Assembly (NCBI GenBank): GCA_001584585.1 | Contig: LSYV01000007.1 | Span: forward strand, 1,331,747 to 1,395,746 | DNA length: 64,000 nucleotides | Source of the DNA: Gonium pectorale | Lineage: Eukaryota > Chlorophyta > Chlorophyceae > Chlamydomonadales > Volvocaceae | Reading direction: 5' to 3' | In this document: in pieces, positions 13,276-24,600 of the stretch | How the letters are laid out: each line of letters begins with the position of its first letter | Numbering within the stretch: the first letter of the stretch is position 1 | The notes under the pieces: model-generated | Databases searched by the model: none | What the model was told of the DNA's origin: nothing | What the model saw: the letters and a program-made list of their open reading frames with translations, nothing else | Translations under genes and position numbers: made by a program

Positions 13276-14724
13276 GTTTCTATTTTTCTCAATGCCCTAC
13301 CTGCCCGAGTAATCGGTTGGGAAGTAGAAAAGGACAATTGAAAGGGGAGGGCCGCAGCAGGGCGCCGGCACGTCGGGAATGGCGGCCCCCGCCGCCGCGC
13401 CCGCGCAGCAGGGTGTGGAAACGGGGCAGCAGGTTGCTGGCGGGCAACAGCCGGAGACGGAGGCAGCTGGGCAGCAGGCGCAGATAGGGGCGCTTCCAGC
13501 TGACCCTAGAGACGGCTTGCGAGACGGCTTGCCAGCCGGTTCAGCCCTCGCCCAGACGACGACCCGGGGGACGACCCGGCAGCTAATGCAGCCCCGGAGG
13601 CAGGAGGGAACCAGGAGCAGGGCGATGGCACCCAGCATAGCCAGGACAGCGGGGCGGCCGATGTAGAGGCGCAGACCCAGCGGGCGACGCCCGTGAGGCG
13701 CGAGAGCCCCACCCGGTCTGATAGCCGGGGCCGCCCCCGATCGCCGGAGGCTGCGAGCCCCACCGACGCCCGACCCCGCAAGCGGAGTCAGTCGGGCCCC
13801 AGGGCGGAGCTGACGGACGAGCAGGTGGCTCAGCTTCTGCCGGTGTACATGAGCCAGTACGCAAACAGCAGCGGCGGCTGGAGAAGTATAGCAGGGGAGA
13901 CAGACCGGGAGTACGTGGTGCGCACGCACATTGGGAGGCAGAACATGGACGTAGCCCGCGCCGCCTCGGCCGCCAGCCGGCGGGCCAAAGCAGAGGCCCG
14001 GAAAGCGGAGGAACAGCAGCAGCCGAAGCGGGGTCGCAGCGGTGCACGGCAGCCGCAGCACCACCCCGGGCACCTCCCGCTCCCGCTCCTGTGGGTGCAG
14101 CAGCAAGGCTCCCACCCCGGACCCTGCGGCGAGCCAGGCAGCCCCGAGCATGCAGCTCCTGCTCTCACAAAACAGCGACGGCGGCCACGACGGCCCCTCA
14201 GCCCCGCCCCAGGAGCCCGCGGCCAATGGGCCGCCGGCGACGCAGCCATGATGGCCGAAGGGACTCATGGCGGCCCGGCTGCGCAGGCCCGGCCGCTGAG
14301 AGTGGCCACCCACAACCTGGGGGGCCTCAGGGTTCAAGAAGGGCGCGCCGCCGTGCGCCTAGAGGCCGCAGTCAGGTCCTGGGCAGAGCTTAAGCTCGAT
14401 GTGGTATGCCCCCAAGAGACTCACCGTATTAACGCCGAGGACCAGGCTTTACTGCAACAGGCGCTCAACGGCGCCTGTGAACGTCGCCACCTCCCGGGGT
14501 GGATAATTGCAGCCTACTCCTGGTCCAGCGTGGGACCTTGCACGGCGGGCGTTGCCATCCTCATTCGCGCCGGAGTCGTTCCGGCATCCAACATCGAGCC
14601 CATCGCACATCCCAGCGATGTCCCGACAGACTGGCTTACGTCCTGCCGACTGCAGTGGGGCGGGCACCAGCTGCAGATCTGCTGCGTATACTTCCCACAA
14701 GCGGGGCGACAGGACGCCACACAG

Positions 14725-14733
14725 CTACGGAAA
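14725..14733 (+). repeat. Target site duplication, left copy
   Basis: CTACGGAAA, identical to 16122-16130. It codes for LRK in the LINE endonuclease frame on both sides of the insertion. Confidence 0.7.
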
Positions 14734-16121
14734 AAAAGAGAACCAGAAACGGGGAAGGCAGCCTCTACGGACATACACACCCGAAGGTGTGATGTTTCCA
14801 GCAGGGCGCCGAGTACAGGGCATGCATGGCGGGCGAGGTATACGAGCAGACGCCCCCCCCCGGTGTGTTACCAGAATAGTTACCTGACTATAAGTAGACT
14901 AGTAGAGGGTCCGGCAAGCGGTCGACGAAGGGGCCAGTCCATCGGCGGCCAGCGGTTACCATTCGCGGGTCGCCCAGCCCGCACCCCCGAACAGCCGATC
15001 GGCGTAATACAGACCTGGAATGGACGACAGAAACACGGAGTCAGGAACCGTCTGCGCTCGAAGCAGTCGCGGGCATGTGGACAATGTTGGCGCGCAGAAG
15101 CAGGCCATAGCATTCCCCTCCCCGTAGTTGGCCGCCGATGGACTGGCAGGAAAGAGAGGGGGGTAATCCGCCCAGGCGAGGTGGTGGGGCCCGGGTACGG
15201 CAGCGGGTCCTACGTGCACGGGCTTGGGGAAAGGGGAAACGGGGCAAAGGAACNNNNNNNNNNNNNNNNNNNNNNNNNNNNNNNNNNNNNNNNNNNNNNN
15301 NNNNNNNNNNNNNNNNNNNNNNNNNNNNNNNNNNNNNNNNNNNNNNNNNNNNNNNNNNNNNNNNNNNNNNNNNNNNNNNNNNNNNNNNNNNNNNNNNNNN
15401 NNNNNNNNNNNNNNNNNNNNNNNNNNNNNNNNNNNNNNNNNNNNNNNNNNNNNNNNNNNNNNNNNNNNNNNNNNNNNNNNNNNNNNNNNNNNNNNNNNNN
15501 NNNNNNNNNNNNNNNNNNNNNNNNNNNNNNNNNNNNNNNNNNNNNNNNNNNNNNNNNNNNNNNNNNNNNNNNNNNNNNNNNNNNNNNNNNNNNNNNNNNN
15601 NNNNNNNNNNNNTCATTTCCGTGCCACGGCGGGGCACAAGCATACCAATGACCCTGTGCGACGGTAAGGGTAAAGCCAGGACCGCAGCTGGCGACTGGCG
15701 ACGAAAGGGTAGGGGCGGCGTGCCGGCAGGTGGGCTGAGCTGTATGAGGGGAAGGGGGGCTGGCGCGGCGACGACGGTGGGCAGGCGGCCGTTGCTGCGG
15801 AGCCAGTGCTGCGCCAGGGCCTGCTATTTGAGTTCAGAAGCTCGTGGTCGAATCGCGGCTCGTTCAGAAGGCGAAAGCGGGCGACGAGGCATGGGGTCGA
15901 CATGTGACGGGGAGGCACAGGGGGTACGGAAAGCACAGAAATGGGTGTCAAATATCGGGGTAGAGACAAACAAGTTGAACAGGCGCGAAGGATGCGAGCA
16001 GGTACGACGAGCTACTGCTCCCTTCTGCCAGCCGCTACGGGGAGCCGAGCGATGGTTGGAGTCGAGGAGAATGGGTCTTGTGTAGAGCAGACTCTCTGCT
16101 CTGGTCTTGTCCACACCGGAC
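14734..16121. mobile_element. Unclassified insertion inside the LINE, with target duplication CTACGGAAA
   Basis: Seen: CTACGGAAA occurs at 14725-14733 and again at 16122-16130, directly flanking this block, and the LINE coding frame is continuous if the block is removed. The left end starts with A-rich AAAAGAGAACC; because of this A-run the duplication could be as short as CTACGG. No matching terminal inverted repeats are visible. The right end carries a small hairpin (AGAGCAG/CTGCTCT, about 16085-16103). No coding domain was recognised; 359 bases inside are unknown. Partial relatives lie at 12945-13275, 30060-30310 and 44272-44534. Class (retroposon or DNA element) is open. Confidence 0.7.
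15254..15612. other. Assembly gap (359 N)
   Basis: Run of unknown bases inside the insertion at 14734-16121. Apparent ORFs crossing it have no meaning. Confidence 0.99.
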
Positions 16122-16130
16122 CTACGGAAA
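16122..16130 (+). repeat. Target site duplication, right copy
   Basis: CTACGGAAA, identical to 14725-14733. The endonuclease reading frame continues directly from it into DICAKCLAPA. Confidence 0.7.
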
Positions 16131-19100
16131 GACATCTGCGCCAAATGCCTTGCCCCAGCCGCTACTCAGAGCGCAGCAGATGGGACAGTCCTGCTGTGGG
16201 CAGGGGACTTCAATTTCGTCGAGAACCCGGCCCTCGACTGGTCCAGCGCTGGGGTGGGGCGGACCTCCAAGCCGCTGCAGCTCCCGCCGAGATGGTGGAC
16301 AGCTTCCGCGCCCTCCACCCCTCCCGCCGTGATTATACCCATCTGTACCGTGCCCCCAAGAATGGAGGGTCCCGCATCGACAGGATTTTCCTGCCCGGCG
16401 CCGCCTCGCCGTACCTCGCCCGGGCCCACATCCATGTGGCGTCACCCTCGGACCACCGCCTCGCAGTCCTCCACCTAGGCCCCGTCCCCCAGCCGCCACG
16501 CCGCCGCGTGCCCCGCCGCGTCCGCCTGAGCTTCATGGCGCACTCGGAGCTCAAGCAGTCGATGGGTGTGTGGCTTGACCAGCAGGTTGCCACAGCACCG
16601 ATTGGCGATGATCACCCGGCAGAGACCATCATAGCCTGGTGGCTGGGCTTCAAGCGGCGGCTGACCGCCAACATCAAACGACCGAACCATGAGGCGGAAA
16701 CCCGGCGCCGCCGCCCCAGCGCCACGGTACAGCAGCTGCAAACCGCGGCGCAGGAGGCAGCAGCGGCACTGGATGCGGCACCGCACGACCCGGGGCGCCT
16801 GACGGCAGCGGTGGAGGCCCAGGTGGCAGTCTCAGGCGCCATGCGGGCTGACGCTAAGTCCGACGATCTAGCCGCCCGCCGCTCCAGGATCAGTGAGGGC
16901 GAGCGCCCGAGCAGGGGCCACACAGCCCTCGTGCACGAGGCCAACGGAGGCGGTGATGGCGGCGGACCCGCCCCGACGACGCTGAAGGACTCCACCTCCG
17001 GCCAACTGGTCAGCGACCCCGACAGGGTGCCGCAGATCATCGCCAACTACTGGCGCGATGTCAGCGCCCTGCCAACGGAGACCGAGCTCCCTATGGCAAC
17101 CAAGCAGGCCACTCTGGCGGAGGTCATGGCGGCGCTGCGGCCCCACCCACTGCGCCTACCCGCAGATCCTGAGGGCGACCAGCTAGGCAGCCCGGAGGTA
17201 TCTAGCGCTGAGGTCGCAAAGGCACTGCGCGCAACACCCCGTGGATAGGCCCCCGGCTGGGATGGGCTGCCGGCAGATCTCTACAAAGGTTTTACCAGAC
17301 AGTTCAGCCCACTCCTAGCTGCCCTCTACACCGCCATTGGCACCAGCGGCAGCATGCCCCTGCGGTTCACTGACGGCGTCATCAAGGTGCTGTACAAGAA
17401 GGGCGACCCTACTGCACCCGGAAACTACCGCCCCATCAGTCTCCTGAACACCGACTACCGCATCCTCGCCAAAGCCCTTGCAACACGGCTGGGGCCCGCC
17501 CTCAGCGCCGCTATCTCCGCCGAGCAAACAGCGTTCCTGCCGGGCAGCCTCATTGGCTCAAACATCTTTGCTCTGCGGCACCTACCACACCTCCTCCGGC
17601 GCCAGGGCCGCTCGGCCATCGTCGCGTTCCTGGACTTTGCAAAAGCGTACGACACGGTCCACCGCGACTTTCTGCTGGCCGCCATGGAGGAGCTGGGAGC
17701 AACCGAACAGCTCCGCAAGTGGGTCGCCACCCTACTTGCGAAGCGCGCAGGCGCTGGTGGGCGGTCACCTCAACCTCCGTCAGCATGGCCGCAGGAGTAC
17801 GCCAGGGCTGCCCGCTGGCCCCGCTACTGTACCTCTTCGTGGCACAGGCATTTCTGTCGTGGCTGCAGAAGAAGGGTATTAGCATCCGCCTTGACCTCAC
17901 CAATGCAGAGCGTACGACGGCAGTACAGTTTGCAGATGACGGCCAGGTGCTACTGGACGGCGAGAGTGCGGTTCTGACTTTTCTGGCGGCTATGCAGAAG
18001 TTTGTGGCGGCCGCAGGACAACGCCTTAACTGCACGAAAGGAGAACTCCTCAAGGTCGGGGCAGCACCGCCCTCTACCGCCCGCTCCCCAGCACCGGCAG
18101 CGCCGGCCGCAGAGCCCCAGGCGGAGCCGCCACCACCACCGCTGCCAGCCCACGCGCACCCCCTCCAGCCGCTGCCCGCTCCCCTCATTGCGGGGCTGCG
18201 AGTGGTCCCCGGAGCGACGGCATTGGGCATCCGCTTCTCTAACGGCGACCAGATGGCGAAACCCCCGATACCCTGACCCAGGCCAGACGACGCATGCACC
18301 GACTGGCAGCGCTCCCGCTGTCGGTCTTTGACCGCTGCGCCGGAGTGGGGTTTTATGCGTTGCAGCTCAGGACATATCATTGGGAGCATGGTGACCTGCC
18401 CTCCGCTGGCATGACGGCACAGCTAGAAGGTTGTGCCGCCGGAGTGGCTGACAGGCGCGTCAGCCCGCTGGCTCCAATGCACCGCCTCACAGGCATCCCA
18501 CGGCAGCTGCTGTGCAGAAGCCCGTCAGTCGGTGGCTTTGGACTACTGCCGGTTGGGGCTCACAACAGAGCTCGAGAGGCAGTCTGGGCAGCACGCCTGG
18601 CCTGCTCGGCGGGGCCACCCGTCGCAACCCGCCACTCCCACCCATGGGCAAGAATTACCCGCCTCTGCCTGCGCCAATACCACCCACTTCTCAGCCCGAG
18701 CCCCGTGCTGACGGCAGCCGCGCCCGCACCGGAATTACCCGGCCCGCACAGGACGACTCTGCCCTCGGACATCGGGCGCATAGTGGGCGCGCTGGGACAT
18801 TTGCCGCCCGTGCAAGACGTTGGGGAGGCGTTGCTACCAGCACCAGGGCCCTGGTGCTACAACGCCCCCCTATGGGGCCACCCGCTGCTCCCAAATGCCG
18901 CAGCCGCAGCACCGGAGCAGGAAGCGGCGTCGGATAGCGACATTGAAACGGGGGAGGGTGACGCACACGCAGCAGCCGAGGGCGCGGGAGATCCGGACTT
19001 CGAGTGGGAACACACCACATCCGGGAGCGCGCACGTGACACCACGCCCCGGCTTTGACCGCCGCCACGCCCGGCTGGCGACCTGCGCAGCGCTGCGCACG

Positions 19101-20210
19101 GTGGGCGACGCAGTGTGGCTAGGCAGGACAGCGACGACCGCCCCTCACGGTGCCGCCTGGGGCGAATGGGTATAGCTGCAGCTGGCGCCCACAGACGCTA
19201 GCACGTTCCGGCGCAGGCCGACGCTGACCGCCATCCGCAGCCTCCTGGCGGACAGCCACGCGGAGTGGCGAGCAGCGGCCGCAGCCGTACTCGACAGTGC
19301 CGCCGGCAGCCCTCAGACAGTGGCATCGACGCTGGCGGCCGCAGGGGTTCAGTCAGAGGACGAGCTGCGGGCGCAGATTGTCAGTCGAATGGGCTGGCGC
19401 ATCGGTGAGTCCTTCACCATCAAGCTGCACAGGCTTACGGTGCGCCTAGCTACGCAGCTGCAGCTTAAGGCGGCAGCTCAAGAACGGGCTCGCCTGCATG
19501 CCGCTTTTGAGTGCGAAGCGCGGGAGCAGCCGCCGCCAGACCCAGGGAGCCAGGCGGCGGAGGCATCGTTGGTGCTGTCCATGCTACGTTGTTTGTGGCA
19601 GATCCGCTGGGAGCGGGACCATAAGGAGACGCGCTGGCGCCTGGCGGTCGACGGTATACCACTGCCCGGCAACGCGCACTTGTATGGGGCACAGCCCAAA
19701 ACGTGTGGCTGTGAGGGCTTTGGCGGGGAGGGCCCACAGCCTTGCTCGCCGCGAGCCCACCACTTCTGGGACTGCCCCGTAGCACAGGCAGTGTTGCAGC
19801 AGATCGCAGCCCACGCCCCCGTCCCCATCACCAGAGCCCACGTACGGCTGGCGGAGGCGCCGATGGGCTTGCAGCAGTGTGTGTGGGACGTGGTAGCACT
19901 GGCGGTGCTGACCGCCGTGGAGAGGGCCCGGGCAGGCCTGCGGGCCGCCACTCGTCAAGCAGGCGCCCAGCAGGATGCAGTGCCAGCCGGCGCACCGCAC
20001 GAGGAAGGCCAGCCACCCGTGGAGGTGGCCAAAGCGCGTGGATCTGTTGCAGCGGCTGAAGGGCTTTGCGGAACTGGGCGTGCCACGGCGGGGATGGGGT
20101 GGCGCAGGGCCCGACCACCCGATCCTTTCGGTTGTGGACGGGCAACTTGGGTGCACGGATCCCATAGGGATTGAGATGGGGGCGGTGGACCCAGGGGAAT
20201 GATGGGCTTT

Positions 20211-21675
20211 GACGCAACTGGGAGGGGAGGGGAGGGAGATGCCGGACCGTGGGAGGCTCGAAAGCGCGGGATTGGGCGGCGGGGAAAGGGGAGGAGGCAG
20301 GAGGTCAGGAGGTGAGGCGGTCACTCAGACCGGCCACAGGCGAGGGTGGAACAGGAGTCCAGCTGGCGTTGGTGCGTGTCTGGTTAGGTGCCGCTTATGT
20401 GCGTACTACAGCCCTGCCAGGCGCGCACGCAACGCGTCTGGCTGGGTTGGGCTCTGCGTTTGCCTGCCGCGTGTGAGAGTGCCGGTGGCGAGCTGACTGG
20501 CTTGGCGCCTCTCAGGACATGCCTTGTCAATAGTATCTCGGGCTAACGGGCCATCTGGACCCATATCTCTGTTTCGACTGCTATGAAACGCGTGACCAGC
20601 ACCACACTTAGGGGCTGGTCCCGTGCGGCAAGGACTGAGGTGTGCAGCAGCTGCTCGGACGAATAGAGGAGCAGCGCTGCGGCGGGTTTTGCAGGGCAGC
20701 TGCAGTTGCTTAGGGCTGCAGGCTGTCCCTTTGGGTTCAGCAAGGGGGAACAGCGGTCCCCCACACCCCTCGCCTCGCGGCGTTGAGGTGGTCTTGCGTT
20801 GTGGCGGGTAGCGCCCCTGGCCAGCGTCGGCCCGGAGACGTAACACCACACACACAAACATGTTTTATTGCGTGGGTCGGCTCGAGAAAGTCCCGATCCC
20901 CTGTTCTTGCGCGCCACATTAAATTACACCATGTCAACCGCAAGATATGTCATGCCGAAGCACGTTCTTGCGTTCTAGAACACAGTGACGCGAAACACAT
21001 AGACGCACACATACTCCACGAGCGCTCTTAGGGAAGCATACGCATACACAACGCCCTGCAAAGCGTACCTGGGCAATGCAGATTTACCACGCAAGCATGC
21101 CGGCGATGCAGCAGGAGGCAGGCAGCGATGGATGCCGGCAGGCGGCAAACGCCTACGGAGCACTAGTCTCCTTCAATCGTGAGGGGCACGGCGCCCCTTT
21201 ACACCTCGCACATCTAACGTCACCACGGTTATACAGTTTCAGCCGCCAGTGCTATCCGAGAGTGTCACGGATGAAGGCATACAATGCTCGTCAGTGCTAT
21301 CCATTGCGAAGCGCATGGTCCGCAACCGAAATCTCAGCCGCCTCGACCTCATAAAAGCCCTTACAAAGCACCACTGGAGGACCCCAAGCAATCCGCCGCA
21401 CGTCCTGTGCTCAACCTTCCATGCTCAAACAGAGAGCTTCGCAGGGGCGACTGGTGGCACGCAAGTTCACTCGCCGGCTCGGATCAAAGCCTGCAAGGGC
21501 AGCCAGGCAACCACGTCAGTTCATGTCTCCACGAGCACTGCACCTCACCAGACCCAACAGCTGGCTCACGTTCAAGGTCCGAGGTCCGCCCTTACCTTGC
21601 TGACATGGCCCAGCAGCGCGCACAAGGCCCCGCAGCCGCCGACCCACCCACCAACGCACCGACCCACGCACGCAT
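20211..21675. other. Spacer between LINE and gene C
   Basis: Holds the LINE 3' flank (G-rich 20215-20320) and probably the unplaced last exon and 3' UTR of gene C, whose last clear kinase exon ends near 21680 at a GT donor. No other gene supported. Confidence 0.4.
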
Positions 21676-21679
21676 ACCT

Positions 21680-24600
21680 GCTGCACCAGGGCCAGCGTTT
21701 TCACAATCTCCGCAGCCGCGGGCCGGCGGGCTGGAACTGCCTCCCAGCACTCATGGAGCAGAGACACCAGCTTCGGCGGGCAGCGCGACGCGGGCAGGTC
21801 CCGAATAGGCGGCCGGGCGCGATGCAGGGCTACCTTGCACGCGATCTGCGAGGGGTCGAGATACGCGGCGCGCCGCGCGGCGGGCAACGTCAACTGCTGC
21901 CTTGTTGTGTCTGGCGCAAATTCTCCGCCCTCGCCAGCCAGGCGTGTTGCATGCTGCCCTGCCCAGACATCTATCGTGCCTTGAACACATCCGAGCCGCA
22001 TTCCAGCCCAACGCGCACAACAACCCGTTACGCACCGCCACGTGGCTGAGCCCCTCCCACGGCCTCCTGCCCGCCAGCATCTCCCATAGGATGACGCCGA
22101 ACGCGTACACGTCCTGCGGCCGGCGGACCGACGTGGCGGGACGAGCGGCAACGTGAGACCCAACAGGCAGCGTCTTGTAAGAGCGTCACTTAACGAGGTG
22201 CGAGGGGCAGCAGTTAGGTTGTCGATAGGTGGCGAGGCCGGCTGCTGACCCAGGATCAACGCACGGCCCTCGCTTGTCAACCGAGGGCGGATGATGTCAT
22301 GTCTGGGTCGCGGGTCAGCTGCGTGCGGGCAGCTGACAAGAAATTGCGGGGTACGACACAAGGAACGCACGCACACAATATTGTCACAGCACGGATCCTG
22401 CCTGCGTTGGAACGAGGAGCTAGCTACGACCTAGGAGGCACCGCAGGTCGGACCTGGCCCTGCGCTCGCTCACCAGGCGATCGGAGATGGAGAAATTGAA
22501 TGTGTCGAACGCCTCCGGCGGCATGTAGGCCGCCGTGCCCACCTGAAGCGAGGGGCCCGCCGGCGGTGATTAGAACAAAGGCTGGCTCGCAATGGCGGGC
22601 AGTGCGAGCTGTGGTGGGGCGAGGCAGCCGGCTCAACTGAGCGCAAACCCGAGCTTCTGGCCACGCACCCTGCCCAGCTTCCCCCTCAGGCCCAATCAGC
22701 GCAGACCCGCACCCCTACCGAGGCGCAGGCGCACAGCTTCCAGCAGGCCGCTGGTCAGGGGCCTGCCCACCTGCCCACCTGGCCGGTCTTGCAACTCAAC
22801 GACGGATCACACCTTACTTGCGAATTTGAAACCAACCAAGGGGCTGACTGAGTCCTGGAGCCTTCGCACGGCCAGGGTGCGCATCACAGGGTTCACCTCG
22901 GGGTCCATCTCACCTCGGGGTTCATTGTGATGACCAGCGCGGAGGAGTGCAGGCGGGAGAGGCCGAAATCCTGCAGCGCAGGTGCATGTACGGCAGGTGG
23001 TGGCGCCCGGAGGCAGCCTTTAAGCTTAAGGCACATGCGACAGGTGTGCCTCATGGCCCCAGCCACGTCGGACCATTCTGCCAGGGGACGCGCACGTGCT
23101 TCATCGGTCCGGTGACACCCCTTGGCGAAACCCTCCGTCGCTGCCTTTACAATCGCAGGGCTTGAACGTTATTGCAGGTAAGCGATAGAGCCGTGCGCTC
23201 CAATGCCTGCAGCCACGCTCCATCCCGCACTCACACACGCTGCCCTGGACGCAAGTTATCTTACCGCCAATTTTACCACTGGCGCTGCGCTGTGAGGCTT
23301 CGAGATAAGCACGTTGGCGGGCTTCAGATCTGCGCAGGTACCCGGGGCGGGCGCACGGTGACTGACGGTAAGTGCGCTCCCATTCACCAGGATGGCGAGC
23401 CGTTGACGTGTCTATCCTTTGCGTGCCTGTGGGTCAGCCGCGCAGCACCGCCCTGCACTTGAAAGCCCGCCAGGAACGGGACGCATGGCGCGACAGCGCT
23501 AGATGTCAGTGGCGGTGCCCGTAGGTGGCCAAACCTAAGCCGTCCAAATGTGTACCGGTGAACGTCCCGACGATGGGCATGGATGGGCGAACCCACCCCT
23601 GTGCAATACCGTCGGGTGCAGGTACGCCAGTGCCCGCGCAACCTGCATAGCGATGTGGACCACCTGTGGTAGCGGTAGCGGGGTGGGGAGGGAGGCAGGG
23701 CGGCATTGCAGCGCGCGTTGAAGCAGGGGCCTTGCAGACCCCTGACCATAAACCTAAAACTCTCCACGGATAACGCGCACTTGCATTCGGTGCAATAGAA
23801 GCGATCTACCCTAGAGTGCCCCGGCTGGCGAGACCACAACACGCCCTGCCTGCCGGGGCCGCACGCACCCCGCCGCCACGACGCGCATACCGCTGGGAGC
23901 GGGAGCAGACGCGGGCCCTCCCTCTGCTCGTATAGCAGCCGCTCTAGGGAAGTGTCCATGAGCTCCATCACCAGGCATGGGCGGGGGGGCCTGGAGGAGG
24001 GGTAGGGGAGCCAATCGCGGGCAACAGCCAGCTGGAAACGGAGTCTGCCTGACATAACCATGGCTCGCAACACGGATGTACAGAAGGTATTCGGTTGCGG
24101 TACTCCAACCTCCCGCGGTCACTCACTCGAGGCTAGCCGCCAGCAGGCGAATCACGTTGGGGTGCTGGCAGCGAGCCAGCACCTCCACCTCCTGGGCTAG
24201 CGTCTGGGCGTTGGAGGCCGCAGGCAGGCAGCCCTCCACCGAAGCCGTGACGGCCGCGACATCCGTTACGGCGGGTCCCGCGCTGCTGTTTGCCTTGCTG
24301 TGCCTGGGTCCAGTTGAGGAGATCCCGGACCCACTCGCGCCGCCGCCCGACGCTGGCACATACTCCACCGCCGGCGCTGTCGGTCTGGACCTGCACGCCG
24401 AATCTTGCGCCGTCAGCAGCCCCGCGTCCAGCAGTTTGACCGCCACCTGCTTCCCGCGGTACCTGCCCAGGACCACCCGCCCCGAGGCACCCTTGCCCAA
24501 CGTGGTGGGGAGCAGCTGGACCTGGTCCCCTGCGGCGCCGCCATGTCCACCCCCTCTGCCCCCGCCCGAGCCACCGCCGCCGCTGCGAGTAGTGGTTGCA

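Larger units (their letters stand above)
13379..20202 (+). pseudogene. LINE endonuclease-reverse transcriptase polyprotein, broken
   Basis: The coding frame changes near 13660-13690, near 16250 (after LLWAGDFNFVENPALDW), near 17750 (between RT motifs A and B), near 18275 and near 19950-20000 (before LLQRLKGFAELGVPRRGW). In-frame stops occur at 17246-17248 (after AKALRATPRG) and 19173-19175. Apart from these, conserved order and spacing are retained. The 1388-bp insertion interrupts the endonuclease after ATQLRK; on the other side the frame resumes with LRKDICAKCLAPA, so removing the insertion and one duplicate would restore continuous coding there. This is a fossil retroelement, not a host gene. 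Confidence 0.85.
13300..20210 (+). mobile_element. APE-type LINE (L1-like non-LTR retrotransposon), decayed, split by a later insertion
   Basis: In order on the plus strand: an Ala/Arg/Gln-rich N-terminal part (from 13379), an AP endonuclease (HNLGG near 14310, GDFN near 16206, SDHR near 16448), a reverse transcriptase (YRPISLLNTD near 17430, FLDFAKAYD near 17630, GVRQGCPLAPLLY near 17797, FADD near 17930), a long linker, a Cys/His motif (CGCEGFGG...HHFWDC near 19710-19775) and a C-terminal conserved block ending in a stop at 20200-20202. The 5' end adjoins the repeat at 12945-13275; the 3' end was not sharply defined. Insertion at 14734-16121 separates the endonuclease into two halves. Frameshifts and stops show that this copy cannot transpose. 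Confidence 0.85.

Noticed and set aside
13297..14337. 346-residue minus-strand ORF
   Set aside because: Antisense shadow of the GC-rich LINE N-terminal region.
15835..15880. tRNA-like string GGTCGAATC
   Set aside because: No acceptor stem, anticodon arm or D-arm could be built around it.
15138..16085. Long ORFs spanning the N gap in the LINE insertion (also those at 29170-30489 and 43938-45000)
   Set aside because: They are open only because unknown bases are read as X; flanking residues have no recognisable domain.
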